DNA of 64,000 nucleotides, from NCBI RefSeq assembly GCF_030815415.1, contig NZ_JAUSWW010000001.1:8122001-8186000 (forward strand), given 5' to 3'. The stretch comes from Streptomyces canus. Lineage in GTDB: Bacteria; Actinomycetota; Actinomycetes; Streptomycetales; Streptomycetaceae. The notes under the pieces were generated by a model. It searched no databases, was not told the origin of the DNA, and saw nothing but the letters and a program-made list of their open reading frames with translations. Positions 50,780 through 58,876 of the stretch are shown here, piece by piece (positions within the stretch are counted from its first letter, which is position 1; the number at the start of each line of letters is the position of its first letter). The position numbers and the translations under genes are program-made.

Positions 50780-51563
50780 CGGCCTGGTCCAGCGCCGACT
50801 GCAGGGACTGCTTGTAGCCGGCGCTCGTATAGGTCGCGCCCGAGACCGCGTCGATGTCCGCGTTGCCCGCCGCGACCGCCGCCTGGTTGAGCTTCGGGAT
50901 GGCGTTGCCGTTGACCTGGTCGCTCTGGCCCCCGGTGGGCTGCTGGACCGCCTCGGCCTTGGTGATCTTGCCGTTGCTGACCGTGACACGGACCTGGACG
51001 GGGCCGTACTGGGTCTGGGAGACGGTGCCGGTGACGACCTTGGGGGCGGCGGCCTCGGCGTTGCCCGCGCTCTCCGAGGGGGCCGGCGAGGACGCTCCCG
51101 TCGCGGCCGCGGCGTTGCCCTTGTCGATGGCGGACTGGAGCGACTTCTTGTAGCCCTCGCTGGTGTAGGTCGCCCCGGACACCGTGTCGATCTGCGCACT
51201 CTGCTTGGCGAGTGTCGCCGCGTTGAGCTTCGGCACCGCGTTGCCGGTGATCTGGTCGCTCTGGCCGCCCTTTGGCTGCTGGACCGTCTCGGCCTTGGTG
51301 ATCTTGTTGTTGACGAAGGTGATACGGACCTGGATGGCCCCGTACTGGGTCTCCACGGCGTCGCCGGTCGCCGTGCCGGTGGCCGCCTGGGCGCCGCCCT
51401 GCGCGGACTCCTGTGCCGCCGCGGTCTGCTGCGGGGCCGCACCGCCTGCCGCGGACGCCGAGGCCGGGTCCGACCCCGGTTTGAGCGACAGCAGCAGCAC
51501 GATCCCTGAGACGGTGGCGGCGCCGGCCAGGACGACACGCCGGATCGGGTGACTCTTCCTCAT
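50772..51563 (-). CDS. Secreted protein with two tandem FMN-binding domains
   Basis: 263 aa. An N-terminal signal or anchor (RRVVLAGAATVSGIVLLLSL) and Ala/Gln-rich linker precede two FMN_bind domains (about residues 70-150 and 178-260). Each ends with the flavinylation motif (S)GAT-x-T: DTVSGATYTSEGY and DAVSGATYTSAGY, the Thr after GATY being the expected FMN attachment site for ApbE. The domains are about 70% alike, implying internal duplication. It probably carries electrons on the outer membrane face, received from the adjacent reductase. ATG at 51563 follows AGGAG. Confidence 0.9.
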   Translation of the reverse strand: MRKSHPIRRVVLAGAATVSGIVLLLSLKPGSDPASASAAGGAAPQQTAAAQESAQGGAQAATGTATGDAVETQYGAIQVRITFVNNKITKAETVQQPKGGQSDQITGNAVPKLNAATLAKQSAQIDTVSGATYTSEGYKKSLQSAIDKGNAAAATGASSPAPSESAGNAEAAAPKVVTGTVSQTQYGPVQVRVTVSNGKITKAEAVQQPTGGQSDQVNGNAIPKLNQAAVAAGNADIDAVSGATYTSAGYKQSLQSALDQAGG

Positions 51564-51601
51564 GGCTTCCAAGCTCCTGAAGTCTTTGAAGGTCCCGTCG
51601 C

Positions 51602-52984
51602 TCACATCTCGAACGACTCGTGATGGATGCGGCGGGCGGGCACACCCGCACCGCGCAGTGCCTCGTACACGCCCTGCGCGAAGCCGGGCGGCCCGCACAT
51701 GAAGACGTCGTGCTCCTCGATGTCCGGCAGCTTCTGCTGCAGCCGCTCCGCCGAGATGTCGGGCCGCTCGCCGTCCGGACTGTTGACCGCGTACATCAGC
51801 CGGGCGCCCCGCTCGTCGGCGATGGCGGCCAGTTCGTCCCAGAGCGCCAGGTCCTGGGTGCTGTTGGCCCGGTAGAGCAGCGTGATGTCGCCGGACGCCC
51901 CGGGCAGCGTCTCGAACAGCGCCCGCATCGGCGTGATGCCGACCCCGCCCGCGACCAGCAGCACCTTGCCGCGGCTGCGGCGCTGGGCGGTGAGGGCGCC
52001 GTACGGGCCCTCGGCCCACACCTTGGTGCCGGGCGTCAGTTCACGCAGCCGGGCGGTGTGGTCGCCGATCGCCTTGACCGTGATCCGCAGCATGTCCGGA
52101 CGCGGTGCCGCCGACAGCGAGTACGGGTGCGAGCTGAAGCGCATGCCCGGCGCCATGAACCGCCAGCGGAAGAACTGCCCCGCCTCCGCGCCCATCCGGT
52201 GCAGCTTCTTGCCGCCGATGAGGACCGACACGATGCCCGGTGTCTCCTCGATGACCGCCTCGACATACATCCGGTGGCGCAGGTTGAGACGGAGCGGCGT
52301 GATGATCCGGTACCAGACGACCAGCGCGGTGACCGCGCCGTACAGGCCGTACCAGAAGGTCTTCGCGGTCGGCTCGACGGCGAACTCGTTGCCGGTGGTG
52401 ATCTGGTGCCAGAACGTCAGGTACACCACGGCGTACGTGAGCAGGTGCACGTGGTACCAGGTGTCGTACGGCAGCCGGCGCCGGACCCCGCCGATCGACA
52501 GCAGCGCGATGACCAGCAGCAGCCCGGTGCCGATGGCCGCCTTGCCCATGTCGGGCAGGGTGGTGATCAGGTCGATGAACTGCTGCACGACGTCGCCGAG
52601 CGTCTTGCCGGCCTGGAGCGCGTACGCCCAGGTGATGAGGAAGACGTGCGCGATGACGAGGCTGACCGTGTAGCGGCCGCTCATCGCGTGCCAGCGGGCG
52701 ACTCGGTCCGAGCCCACCCGCCGTTCCAGAGCGGGCACCCGGGCCATCTGGAGCACCACGAGCGCCATGAGATAGCCGGCGAGCAGACCGGTGATCCGGC
52801 CCGCGGCGAGGATCTTGGCGGTGTTGTCCGCGAGGGACGGTGTGTTGTCCCACCACAGCCACAGCACCGCGGCCGCGCCCGCCCATAGGGCGATCACCAG
52901 CGGGACGGCCGGGGAGCGGCGCGGGCGGATGCGGCGCATCGTCTGGCGGCGGGCGGCGCGGCCGCCTGCGAGCGTGGTGGTCAC
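51602..52984 (-). CDS. Ferric-reductase-like transmembrane flavoprotein (FAD/NAD(P)H-binding)
   Basis: 460 aa. Residues about 25-215 form six hydrophobic helices of the ferric-reductase (cytochrome b561/NOX-like) type with paired His, e.g. WHAMSGRYTVSLVIAHVFLI and WYHVHLLTYAVVYLTFWHQI, likely haem ligands. The C-terminal half is a ferredoxin-NADP-reductase module: FAD-binding HPYSLSAAP, GPYGALT, NAD-binding VLLVAGGVGITPMRALFE and the terminal VFMCGPPGFAQGV and HHESFEM. It moves electrons from cytosolic NAD(P)H across the membrane, probably to the FMN-binding protein encoded 38 nt downstream. GTG start; first gene of the operon. Confidence 0.9.
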   Translation of the reverse strand: MTTTLAGGRAARRQTMRRIRPRRSPAVPLVIALWAGAAAVLWLWWDNTPSLADNTAKILAAGRITGLLAGYLMALVVLQMARVPALERRVGSDRVARWHAMSGRYTVSLVIAHVFLITWAYALQAGKTLGDVVQQFIDLITTLPDMGKAAIGTGLLLVIALLSIGGVRRRLPYDTWYHVHLLTYAVVYLTFWHQITTGNEFAVEPTAKTFWYGLYGAVTALVVWYRIITPLRLNLRHRMYVEAVIEETPGIVSVLIGGKKLHRMGAEAGQFFRWRFMAPGMRFSSHPYSLSAAPRPDMLRITVKAIGDHTARLRELTPGTKVWAEGPYGALTAQRRSRGKVLLVAGGVGITPMRALFETLPGASGDITLLYRANSTQDLALWDELAAIADERGARLMYAVNSPDGERPDISAERLQQKLPDIEEHDVFMCGPPGFAQGVYEALRGAGVPARRIHHESFEM

Positions 52985-53109
52985 GGTTCCTCCGGGAGCG
53001 GGGCAAGGGGGTTGGCGTGGTCCCTTGGCCCAGAGGTACGTGCCGCGACGCCCGTGTGTTCAGAGCCCGGCCGAGTTCGGGGCGGACTGGAGTGACTCGT
53101 GGTAACCCC

Positions 53110-53811
53110 TCAGTACCGGGTGATCGCCGTACGTCCGCTCGTCGTGCCGATCGCGATGTGCGGATCGTCGTCCGGGCCGGCCCACCGGAGGATCCGCCGC
53201 ATGGCGTCCGCGGACACCGACACACAACCCGCCGTCGCCCCGTTGCCGTTGACATGGAGGAAGATCCCGGCACCCCGGCCGCGCACGGGCTCGGTGTAGT
53301 TGAAGCCGATGACCATGGCGTGGGCGTACTGCTTCTCGTACGAGATCAGATGCTCGGACTCGGCGGCCCGGCAGTCCTTGGCGCGGGGCTCGCTCCAACG
53401 GTTGTAGGAGCGGGAGTCGTTGTCCTGGCACCACCAGGATCTCTCGTGCACGGGACGGTACTTGTACGTCGTCCCGTCCGGCGCCTCTTTGATGCCGAAG
53501 GCGTACGGCAGGTCGTAGAGCCCCGTCGGTGTCGTGCTGGTGCCCTGCCGGCGCGAGGCTCCCTCGACGAGTCCGTTCGCCCCGAACCGGGCCTTGGCCG
53601 AACCGGCCCGCACCCACTGCCCGTTGCGCAGATCCCACCAGGTGAGCGTGCCGGTGGTCGAGCCGGTCCGCGCGGCGACCGCGGTGATCAGCTGCGTGCC
53701 GCCCCCCGTGTCGGCCATCCGGGCGGGCAGGGGCCGCCCGCCGCCGGGCACGGCACCGAGTACGAGAAGGGACGCGGACACGAGAGCCGTGGCGACGGCG
53801 GGGGAGCGCAT
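53110..53811 (-). CDS. Secreted L,D-transpeptidase-family protein
   Basis: 233 aa. A signal peptide (VATALVSASLLVLGAVPGGG) is followed by a YkuD-like domain with the catalytic motif: His186 and Cys196 in FLHVNGNGATAGCVSVSAD, within the H-x(n)-GC pattern of L,D-transpeptidases. Family members cross-link peptidoglycan (3-3 bonds) or attach proteins to it; substrate specificity here is unknown. The gene lies 3 nt after the PNPOx-like gene and is probably co-transcribed from its promoter. Confidence 0.88.
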   Translation of the reverse strand: MRSPAVATALVSASLLVLGAVPGGGRPLPARMADTGGGTQLITAVAARTGSTTGTLTWWDLRNGQWVRAGSAKARFGANGLVEGASRRQGTSTTPTGLYDLPYAFGIKEAPDGTTYKYRPVHERSWWCQDNDSRSYNRWSEPRAKDCRAAESEHLISYEKQYAHAMVIGFNYTEPVRGRGAGIFLHVNGNGATAGCVSVSADAMRRILRWAGPDDDPHIAIGTTSGRTAITRY

Positions 53812-53814
53812 GGC

Positions 53815-54399
53815 TCAGACCGTAGAGGGAGGCAGCGGCAGTGGCAGCCCGGGTAGGCCATCCAGGCTCGTGGCGATCTGGCGCTTGGCGAAGTAGGCGC
53901 TCAGTGATGCGTCGTCCTCGCGCGCGAAGCGCCTGGCGTGCAGATCGCGGTCCTCGTCGTACGTCATGAAGGGCACCGCGTAGCCGCAGGAGTCGCGGAT
54001 CGTCTCGGCCGTCACGACGATGATCGCCCGCAGTCCGTGCAGGCCCGGGTCGATGTCCGGGAAGTGGCCGAGGAGTTCCTTGAAGCGCGGGTCGTCCCGC
54101 AGGACCGCCTCGCCGCGGCCGTGCACCCGGACGATGTTGGGCGGGCCCTCGAACGCGCACCACATCAAGGTGATCCGGCCGTTCTCCCGCAGATGCGCGA
54201 CCGTCTCGGCGTTGGATCCCGCGAAGTCCAGGTAGGCGAAGGTGAGTTCGTCCAGAACCGCGAAAGAGCCCTTGAGGCCCTTGGGGGAGAGGTTGACCGT
54301 GCCGTCGCCGGAGAGAGGGGCGGTCGCGGTGAAGAAAATGGGCTGCGCCTCGATGAAGGTGCGCAGCCTGCCGTCTATGCGTTCATACGTCTTTCCCAT
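53815..54399 (-). CDS. Pyridoxamine 5'-phosphate oxidase-fold flavin/F420-binding protein
   Basis: 194 aa split-barrel protein. It starts TYERIDGRLRTFIEAQPIFF and contains SGDGTVNLSPKGLKGSFAVL, GSNAETVAHLRENGRITLMW and PNIVRVHGRGEAVLRDDPRF. These match the PNPOx-like group that binds FMN or F420, not true PdxH. The substrate is unknown. Its promoter is unusually good: minus-strand TAGACA (54436-54431), 17 nt, CATAAT (54413-54408), giving a start about 54401, nearly leaderless. It is upstream of the L,D-transpeptidase gene. Confidence 0.88.
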   Translation of the reverse strand: MGKTYERIDGRLRTFIEAQPIFFTATAPLSGDGTVNLSPKGLKGSFAVLDELTFAYLDFAGSNAETVAHLRENGRITLMWCAFEGPPNIVRVHGRGEAVLRDDPRFKELLGHFPDIDPGLHGLRAIIVVTAETIRDSCGYAVPFMTYDEDRDLHARRFAREDDASLSAYFAKRQIATSLDGLPGLPLPLPPSTV

Positions 54400-54407
54400 G
54401 TCTAACG

Positions 54408-54436
54408 ATTATGGGTGCAACTCTTTCGCCTGTCTA
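54408..54436 (-). promoter_or_regulatory. Promoter of the PNPOx-fold gene
   Basis: On the minus strand: -35 TAGACA (54436-54431), 17-nt spacer, -10 CATAAT (54413-54408); each hexamer is one mismatch from sigma-70 consensus. The predicted start of transcription is about two nt before the ATG at 54399. TGTCTAA occurs at both 54399 and 54431 as a direct repeat, possibly a regulator site. Confidence 0.65.
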
Positions 54437-54532
54437 ATGAATTGCGGTATCCATCCGGCAGGCGTCCGCACACGCATCGCCGTGGCCGCCCCGGCCGGCG
54501 CTGGAGACGGGGCGGCCACGGCGCCTGTCACG

Positions 54533-55420
54533 TCACTTCGTGAGCGTGCAGGCGGCGAGGGACTCCAGGCCCTGCGGCTTCTCGGCGGTACGGCCGATGG
54601 AGATGGCGATGCGCTCGATGGCGGCGGTGCGCTTGCTGGCCAGCGGGCCGACGATGGCGTTCTGGACGAAGTTCGGTCCGCCCTGGCCGACCGTGTTGAC
54701 CAGACGCTCGTTGGCCTCGTCGATCTGCGTCTGCAGAAGGGCGAGGTTGCGGTCGACCTCGGCCTGCGCGGTCGCCGGGATCGCGGGGAGCTGGGAGGCC
54801 ACGTCCGGGCAGGTGATGGTCCCGACGCCGGCGTTGCCCGCTTCCTCGCCGGCCTCGTTGCCCGCCTCCTCGGCGGCGTCCGACGCCGTGGCGCTCGGGG
54901 CGGCCTCGGCCTCCTCGCCGGCGCCGGCCTCCTCGCCCGCTCCCGCTCCCGCCTCTTCCTCGGCGGCGCCGCCCGTGTTGAGCGCGCAGGGCGCGAGCGC
55001 CTCCAGACCCGCCGGGCGGTCGGCGGTGCGTCCGATGGCGGTGGCGATGCGGTTGACCACGGCGATCCGCTTGTCCTCCAGCGGGCCGAGGATGGCGTTC
55101 TGGACGAAGTTGGCTCCGCCCTGGCCCACGGTGTCGATCAGGCGCTGGTTGGCCTCGTCGATCTGGGTCTGCAGGAGGGTGAGGTTGCGGTCGACCTCGG
55201 CCTGCGCGGTCGCCGGGATCGCGGGGAGCTGGGAGGCCACGTCCGGGCAGCTGATGGTGCCGGGGGCGGCGAGGGTCTGCGCGTTGGTCGTGCCGTTGCT
55301 CTTGGAGCTCTCTCCGGCGAGGGCGGAACCGGCGATCACCGCACCGGTCAGCACGAGGGCGGTGGCACCGCCGATGAACGCGACGCGGCGCTTGTTGTAC
55401 TTCGGAAGAGCCCTGGACAT
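54533..55420 (-). CDS. Secreted protein of two tandem 90-residue repeats, function unknown
   Basis: 295 aa. A basic start (MSRALPKYNKRRVAFIGG) and a hydrophobic signal region ending near ALAGE form an export signal. Two homologous domains (about residues 54-148 and 199-295) each begin CPDVASQLPAIPATAQAEVD and contain NLxLLQTQIDEAN and IGRTA, with one Cys near each end suggesting one disulfide per domain. A Glu/Ala/Gly-rich linker joins them. A 70-nt block is identical between the two (54743-54812 and 55181-55250). No enzyme motif is seen. It may be a surface or cell-wall protein. It is divergent from argH. Confidence 0.82.
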   Translation of the reverse strand: MSRALPKYNKRRVAFIGGATALVLTGAVIAGSALAGESSKSNGTTNAQTLAAPGTISCPDVASQLPAIPATAQAEVDRNLTLLQTQIDEANQRLIDTVGQGGANFVQNAILGPLEDKRIAVVNRIATAIGRTADRPAGLEALAPCALNTGGAAEEEAGAGAGEEAGAGEEAEAAPSATASDAAEEAGNEAGEEAGNAGVGTITCPDVASQLPAIPATAQAEVDRNLALLQTQIDEANERLVNTVGQGGPNFVQNAIVGPLASKRTAAIERIAISIGRTAEKPQGLESLAACTLTK

Positions 55421-55557
55421 GCTGATGCCTCACAAGGGTCGAGGGGTGTCGTCGTTGCTGTGTTGTACAAACGCGGCGCCTGCGTTCGGCGGGAAGTACG
55501 GGTAAGCGGTTTCCCGTGTTCAAAGGACTCTTGAATTCGTGGCCGAACCGACCGCGA

Positions 55558-55602
55558 TTGACGAATCATGCATTGCACTGCATACTCATGCATGACAGTG
55601 CA
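55558..55602 (+). promoter_or_regulatory. argH promoter with three overlapping ARG boxes
   Basis: -35 TTGACG (55558-55563), 17-nt spacer, -10 CATACT (55581-55586). Over it lie three 14-nt TGCAT-N5-TGCA palindromes at 55569-55582, 55579-55592 and 55589-55602, sharing their TGCA ends; TGCA thus recurs four times at exact 10-bp steps. One face of the helix is therefore presented to ArgR, covering spacer, -10 and the start of transcription. Confidence 0.85.
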
Positions 55603-55632
55603 GGCGCCACACCCTCTCTAGGAGCAACGCAA

Positions 55633-57063
55633 GTGAGCAGCAACAGCGGTGATGTCCGGCTCTGGGGCGCCCGTTTCGCCGACGGCCCCGCCGAGGCCCT
55701 GGCGAAGCTGTCCGCGTCCGTCCACTTCGACTGGCGGCTGGCGCCCTATGACATCGCCGGTTCGCGTGCCCACGCGCGCGTGCTCCACAAGGCGGGACTG
55801 CTCACGGACGACGAGCTGACGCGGATGACCGCGGGCCTGGACCAGCTCGCGGCGGACGTCGCCGACGGTTCCTTCGTGGGCACGATCGCCGACGAGGACG
55901 TCCACACGGCCCTCGAGCGTGGCCTCCTGGAGCGCCTCGGCCCCGACCTCGGCGGCAAGCTCCGCGCGGGCCGCTCCCGCAACGACCAGGTCGCGACCCT
56001 CTTCCGCATGTACCTGCGGGACCACGCCCGGATCATCGGCGGCCTCATCGCCGAGCTCCAGGACGCGCTGATCGGCCTGGCCGAGGCCCACCCGGACGTG
56101 GCGATGCCCGGCCGCACCCACCTCCAGCACGCCCAGCCGGTGCTCTTCGCCCACCATGTCCTGGCGCACGCGCAGTCCCTGTCCCGGGACGCGGAGCGGC
56201 TGCGTCAGTGGGACGAGCGGACGGCGGTCTCCCCCTACGGCTCGGGCGCCCTGGCCGGCTCCTCCCTGGGCCTGGACCCGGAGGCGGTCGCCGCGGACCT
56301 TGGCTTCGAGCACGGCAGCGTCGGCAACTCGATCGACGGCACGGCGTCGCGTGACTTCGTCGCCGAGTTCGCCTTCATCACCGCGATGATCGGCGTGAAC
56401 CTCTCCCGGATCGCCGAGGAGATCATCATCTGGAACACGAAGGAGTTCTCCTTCGTGACCCTGCACGACGCGTTCTCGACCGGCTCGTCGATCATGCCGC
56501 AGAAGAAGAACCCGGACATCGCGGAGCTGGCGCGCGGCAAGAGCGGCCGCCTGATCGGCAACCTGACGGGCCTCATGGCCACTCTCAAGGCGCTCCCGCT
56601 GGCGTACAACCGCGACCTCCAGGAGGACAAGGAGCCGGTCTTCGACTCCTGCGACCAGCTCGAGGTCCTGCTCCCCGCCTTCACCGGCATGATGGCCACC
56701 CTGACGGTCCACCGCGAGCGCATGGAGGAGCTGGCCCCGGCGGGCTTCTCCCTCGCCACCGACATCGCCGAGTGGCTGGTCAGGCAGGGCGTGCCCTTCC
56801 GTGTCGCCCACGAGGTCGCCGGTGAGTGCGTCAAGGCCGCGGAGGCCGAGGGCAAGGAACTGGGCGACCTGACGGACGAACAGTTCGCGAAGATCAGCGC
56901 CCATCTGACGCCGGAGGTGCGGACGGTACTGAACGTGCCGGGCGCGCTGGCTTCCCGCAACGGCCGCGGCGGCACGGCGCCGAGCGCGGTGGCGGTACAG
57001 CTGGCAGAGGTGAAGGCGAACGTGGCGGCACAGCACGAGTGGGCAACGGCCAAGAAGAAGTAG
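55633..57063 (+). CDS. argH: Argininosuccinate lyase
   Basis: 476 aa fumarase-superfamily enzyme: SVHFDWRLAPYDIAGSRAHA, GRSRNDQVATLFRMYLRD, the catalytic His in PGRTHLQHAQPVLF, and the flexible catalytic Ser loop GSSIMPQKKNPDIAELARGK. It cleaves argininosuccinate to arginine and fumarate, the last step of arginine synthesis. argG is not beside it. GTG at 55633 follows AGGAG by 8 nt; a longer frame to 55516 would cover the promoter. Separate from argCJBDR but under matching ARG boxes. Confidence 0.96.
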   Translation: MSSNSGDVRLWGARFADGPAEALAKLSASVHFDWRLAPYDIAGSRAHARVLHKAGLLTDDELTRMTAGLDQLAADVADGSFVGTIADEDVHTALERGLLERLGPDLGGKLRAGRSRNDQVATLFRMYLRDHARIIGGLIAELQDALIGLAEAHPDVAMPGRTHLQHAQPVLFAHHVLAHAQSLSRDAERLRQWDERTAVSPYGSGALAGSSLGLDPEAVAADLGFEHGSVGNSIDGTASRDFVAEFAFITAMIGVNLSRIAEEIIIWNTKEFSFVTLHDAFSTGSSIMPQKKNPDIAELARGKSGRLIGNLTGLMATLKALPLAYNRDLQEDKEPVFDSCDQLEVLLPAFTGMMATLTVHRERMEELAPAGFSLATDIAEWLVRQGVPFRVAHEVAGECVKAAEAEGKELGDLTDEQFAKISAHLTPEVRTVLNVPGALASRNGRGGTAPSAVAVQLAEVKANVAAQHEWATAKKK

Positions 57064-57103
57064 CTTTCGGGTGGGATCGCCTCTGAGGACCGAAGGTCCT
57101 TCA

Positions 57104-57158
57104 GGGGCGCGGGGCTGCATCTCTTTGCGGCTCCGCCGCGGGGCGCGACAAGCCACAA
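57104..57158 (+). repeat. Intergenic hairpin repeat, copy 5
   Basis: GGGGCGCGGGGCTGCATCTC, TTTGCGGCTCCGCCGCGGGG, CGCGACAAGCCACAATG. It keeps the GCGGC-TCC-GCCGC hairpin but is diverged in the flanks. It lies 41 nt after argH and is preceded by a GGACC/GGTCC hairpin at about 57085-57105. Confidence 0.75.
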
Positions 57159-57272
57159 TGAGCCCGCAGCCGCCAAAGCACCGCACCGACCGAGCTCTTG
57201 GGCGAATCCAAAGGTCATCGCGGGTTACGTTGGTCGGAGACCGTCACCGGACCCGACCGAACGGAGCCCGCG

Positions 57273-58244
57273 ATGCCCTTCGCCCGCCTGGCAACAGCGA
57301 CAACCCCCACCTGCCACATCGGACTCGGGCTCGCGGCCGTCGGCCGCCCCGGCTACATCAACCTCGGCCGCGACGAAGACCTCGGACAGAACCGCAGCGT
57401 CGAGAAGCTCCGCGCCCGCACCCATGAACTCCTCGACGCCGCCTACTTCCAGGGCGTCCGCTACTTCGACGCCGCCCGCTCCTACGGCCGCTCCGAGGAG
57501 TTCCTCGCCGACTGGCTGAACGCGCGCCCCGACATCGACGACATCGTCGTAGGCAGCAAATGGGGCTACACCTACACCGCAGCCTGGACCACCGACGCCG
57601 AGAAACACGAGGTCAAGGACCACAGCGTCCAGACCTACGTCCGCCAGCGCGGCGAAACCGCCGAGCTCCTCGGCGACCGTCTGGACCTCTACCAGATCCA
57701 CTCGGTGACCCCGGACAGCCCGGCCCTGACCGACAAGGAACTCCACGCGAAGCTGGCCGAAGCGGCCGCCGCGGGCGTGAGCATCGGCTTCTCCACCAGC
57801 GGCCCCGCCCAGGCCGACGCCATCCGCGCCGCGCTCGCCGTGACGGTCGACGGCGAACTCCTCTTCCGCACGGTCCAGTCCACCTACAACGCCCTGGAGA
57901 CCTCGGCCGCCCCCGCCCTCGCCGAGGCCCACGACGCCGGGCTGACCGTGATCGTCAAGGAGGGCATGGCCAACGGCAGGCTCGCGGACCCGTACGCGCC
58001 GGACGCCCTGAAGGCGGTGGCCGCGGAGACGGGCCTCGGCTGCGACGCGGTCGCCCTCGCCCTGATCCTGCGACAGCCCTGGGCCGGCGTCGTCCTCTCC
58101 GGTGCCGCCACCGCCGGCCAGCTCGCCTCCAACCTGCACGCCGCGGTCGTGGACCTGGACGAGGACCAGCTGGCCCGCCTCGCCGGGCTCGTGGAGGAGC
58201 CGCAGGCGTACTGGGCGCGGCGCGGGCAGTTGCCCTGGCACTGA
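57273..58244 (+). CDS. Aldo/keto reductase
   Basis: 323 aa. AKR tetrad candidates are visible: Asp and Tyr in VRYFDAARSYGRSEEFLADW, Lys in DIVVGSKWGYTY, and His in DLYQIHSVT. The cofactor end includes LILRQPWAGVVLSGAATAGQLASNL. Family enzymes reduce carbonyls with NADPH; the substrate is unknown. ATG at 57273 follows GGAG by 7 nt. It stands alone between argH and the TetR-MFS pair. Confidence 0.9.
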   Translation: MPFARLATATTPTCHIGLGLAAVGRPGYINLGRDEDLGQNRSVEKLRARTHELLDAAYFQGVRYFDAARSYGRSEEFLADWLNARPDIDDIVVGSKWGYTYTAAWTTDAEKHEVKDHSVQTYVRQRGETAELLGDRLDLYQIHSVTPDSPALTDKELHAKLAEAAAAGVSIGFSTSGPAQADAIRAALAVTVDGELLFRTVQSTYNALETSAAPALAEAHDAGLTVIVKEGMANGRLADPYAPDALKAVAAETGLGCDAVALALILRQPWAGVVLSGAATAGQLASNLHAAVVDLDEDQLARLAGLVEEPQAYWARRGQLPWH

Positions 58245-58270
58245 CAGAAACGCGGCTCGACGGCCACTCG

Positions 58271-58328
58271 TGAGACACTCGTGCCCATGATGAGACGAAG
58301 ATGTCTCACATGGGCTATGGTTGTCTCA
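58271..58328. promoter_or_regulatory. TetR operator region with leaderless promoter
   Basis: TGAGAC (58291-58296), 6 nt, GTCTCA (58303-58308) form a perfect palindrome; extra half-sites TGAGAC at 58271-58276 and GTCTCA at 58323-58328 flank it. A -10-like TATGGT (58316-58321) puts the start of transcription at the A of the ATG at 58328. The repressor would cover its own promoter. Confidence 0.7.
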
Positions 58329-58876
58329 TGGCTGTCGATCGTGACCACGTGCTGCGCAGTGCCGCGGCCCTGCTGACCCGCAAATCCACCGCGACCATGG
58401 ACGAGGTCGCGAAGGCCGCCGGGATCAGCCGCGCCACCCTGCACCGCCAGTTCGCCGGGCGCGACGCGCTCGTACGGGCCCTGGAGGCGCTCGGCATCGC
58501 CGAATGCGAGGCCGCCCTGGACGCGGCCCGCCCGGACGAGGGCCCCGCCGGCGACGCCGTACGGCGACTGGTGCGCGAGATCGAACCGGCCGCAGCCCTC
58601 CTCGCCTTCCTCTACAGCGAGAATCAGCTGTTCGAAGGTGAGCAGAACGCGGGCTGGACCCGCATCGACGAGCGCATCGCGGCCCTGTTCAAGCGCGGCC
58701 AGGCGGGCGGCGAGTTCCGCATCGACCTCACGCCGACCTGGCTCACCGAAGCGCTGTACGGCCTGCTGGCCTCCGGCGCCTGGGCGGTGTCGGAGGGCCG
58801 GGTGGCCGCCAACGACTTCCATTACATGATCGTCGAGCTGTTGCTCGGCGGAGCACTACGGAGAGAGGAATCATGA
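58328..58876 (+). CDS. TetR-family transcriptional regulator of the adjacent MFS pump
   Basis: 182 aa from ATG at 58328. The N-terminal helix-turn-helix is residues about 10-55 (LRSAAALLTRKSTATMDEVA, KAAGISRATLHRQFAGRDAL), followed by a helical ligand domain. It overlaps the MFS gene by 4 nt (ATGA), the classic drug-pump regulator arrangement. ATG at 58301 would start inside the palindromic operator, so 58328 is preferred; a TATGGT 6 nt upstream of it fits a leaderless mRNA. The inducer is unknown. Confidence 0.9.
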   Translation: MAVDRDHVLRSAAALLTRKSTATMDEVAKAAGISRATLHRQFAGRDALVRALEALGIAECEAALDAARPDEGPAGDAVRRLVREIEPAAALLAFLYSENQLFEGEQNAGWTRIDERIAALFKRGQAGGEFRIDLTPTWLTEALYGLLASGAWAVSEGRVAANDFHYMIVELLLGGALRREES

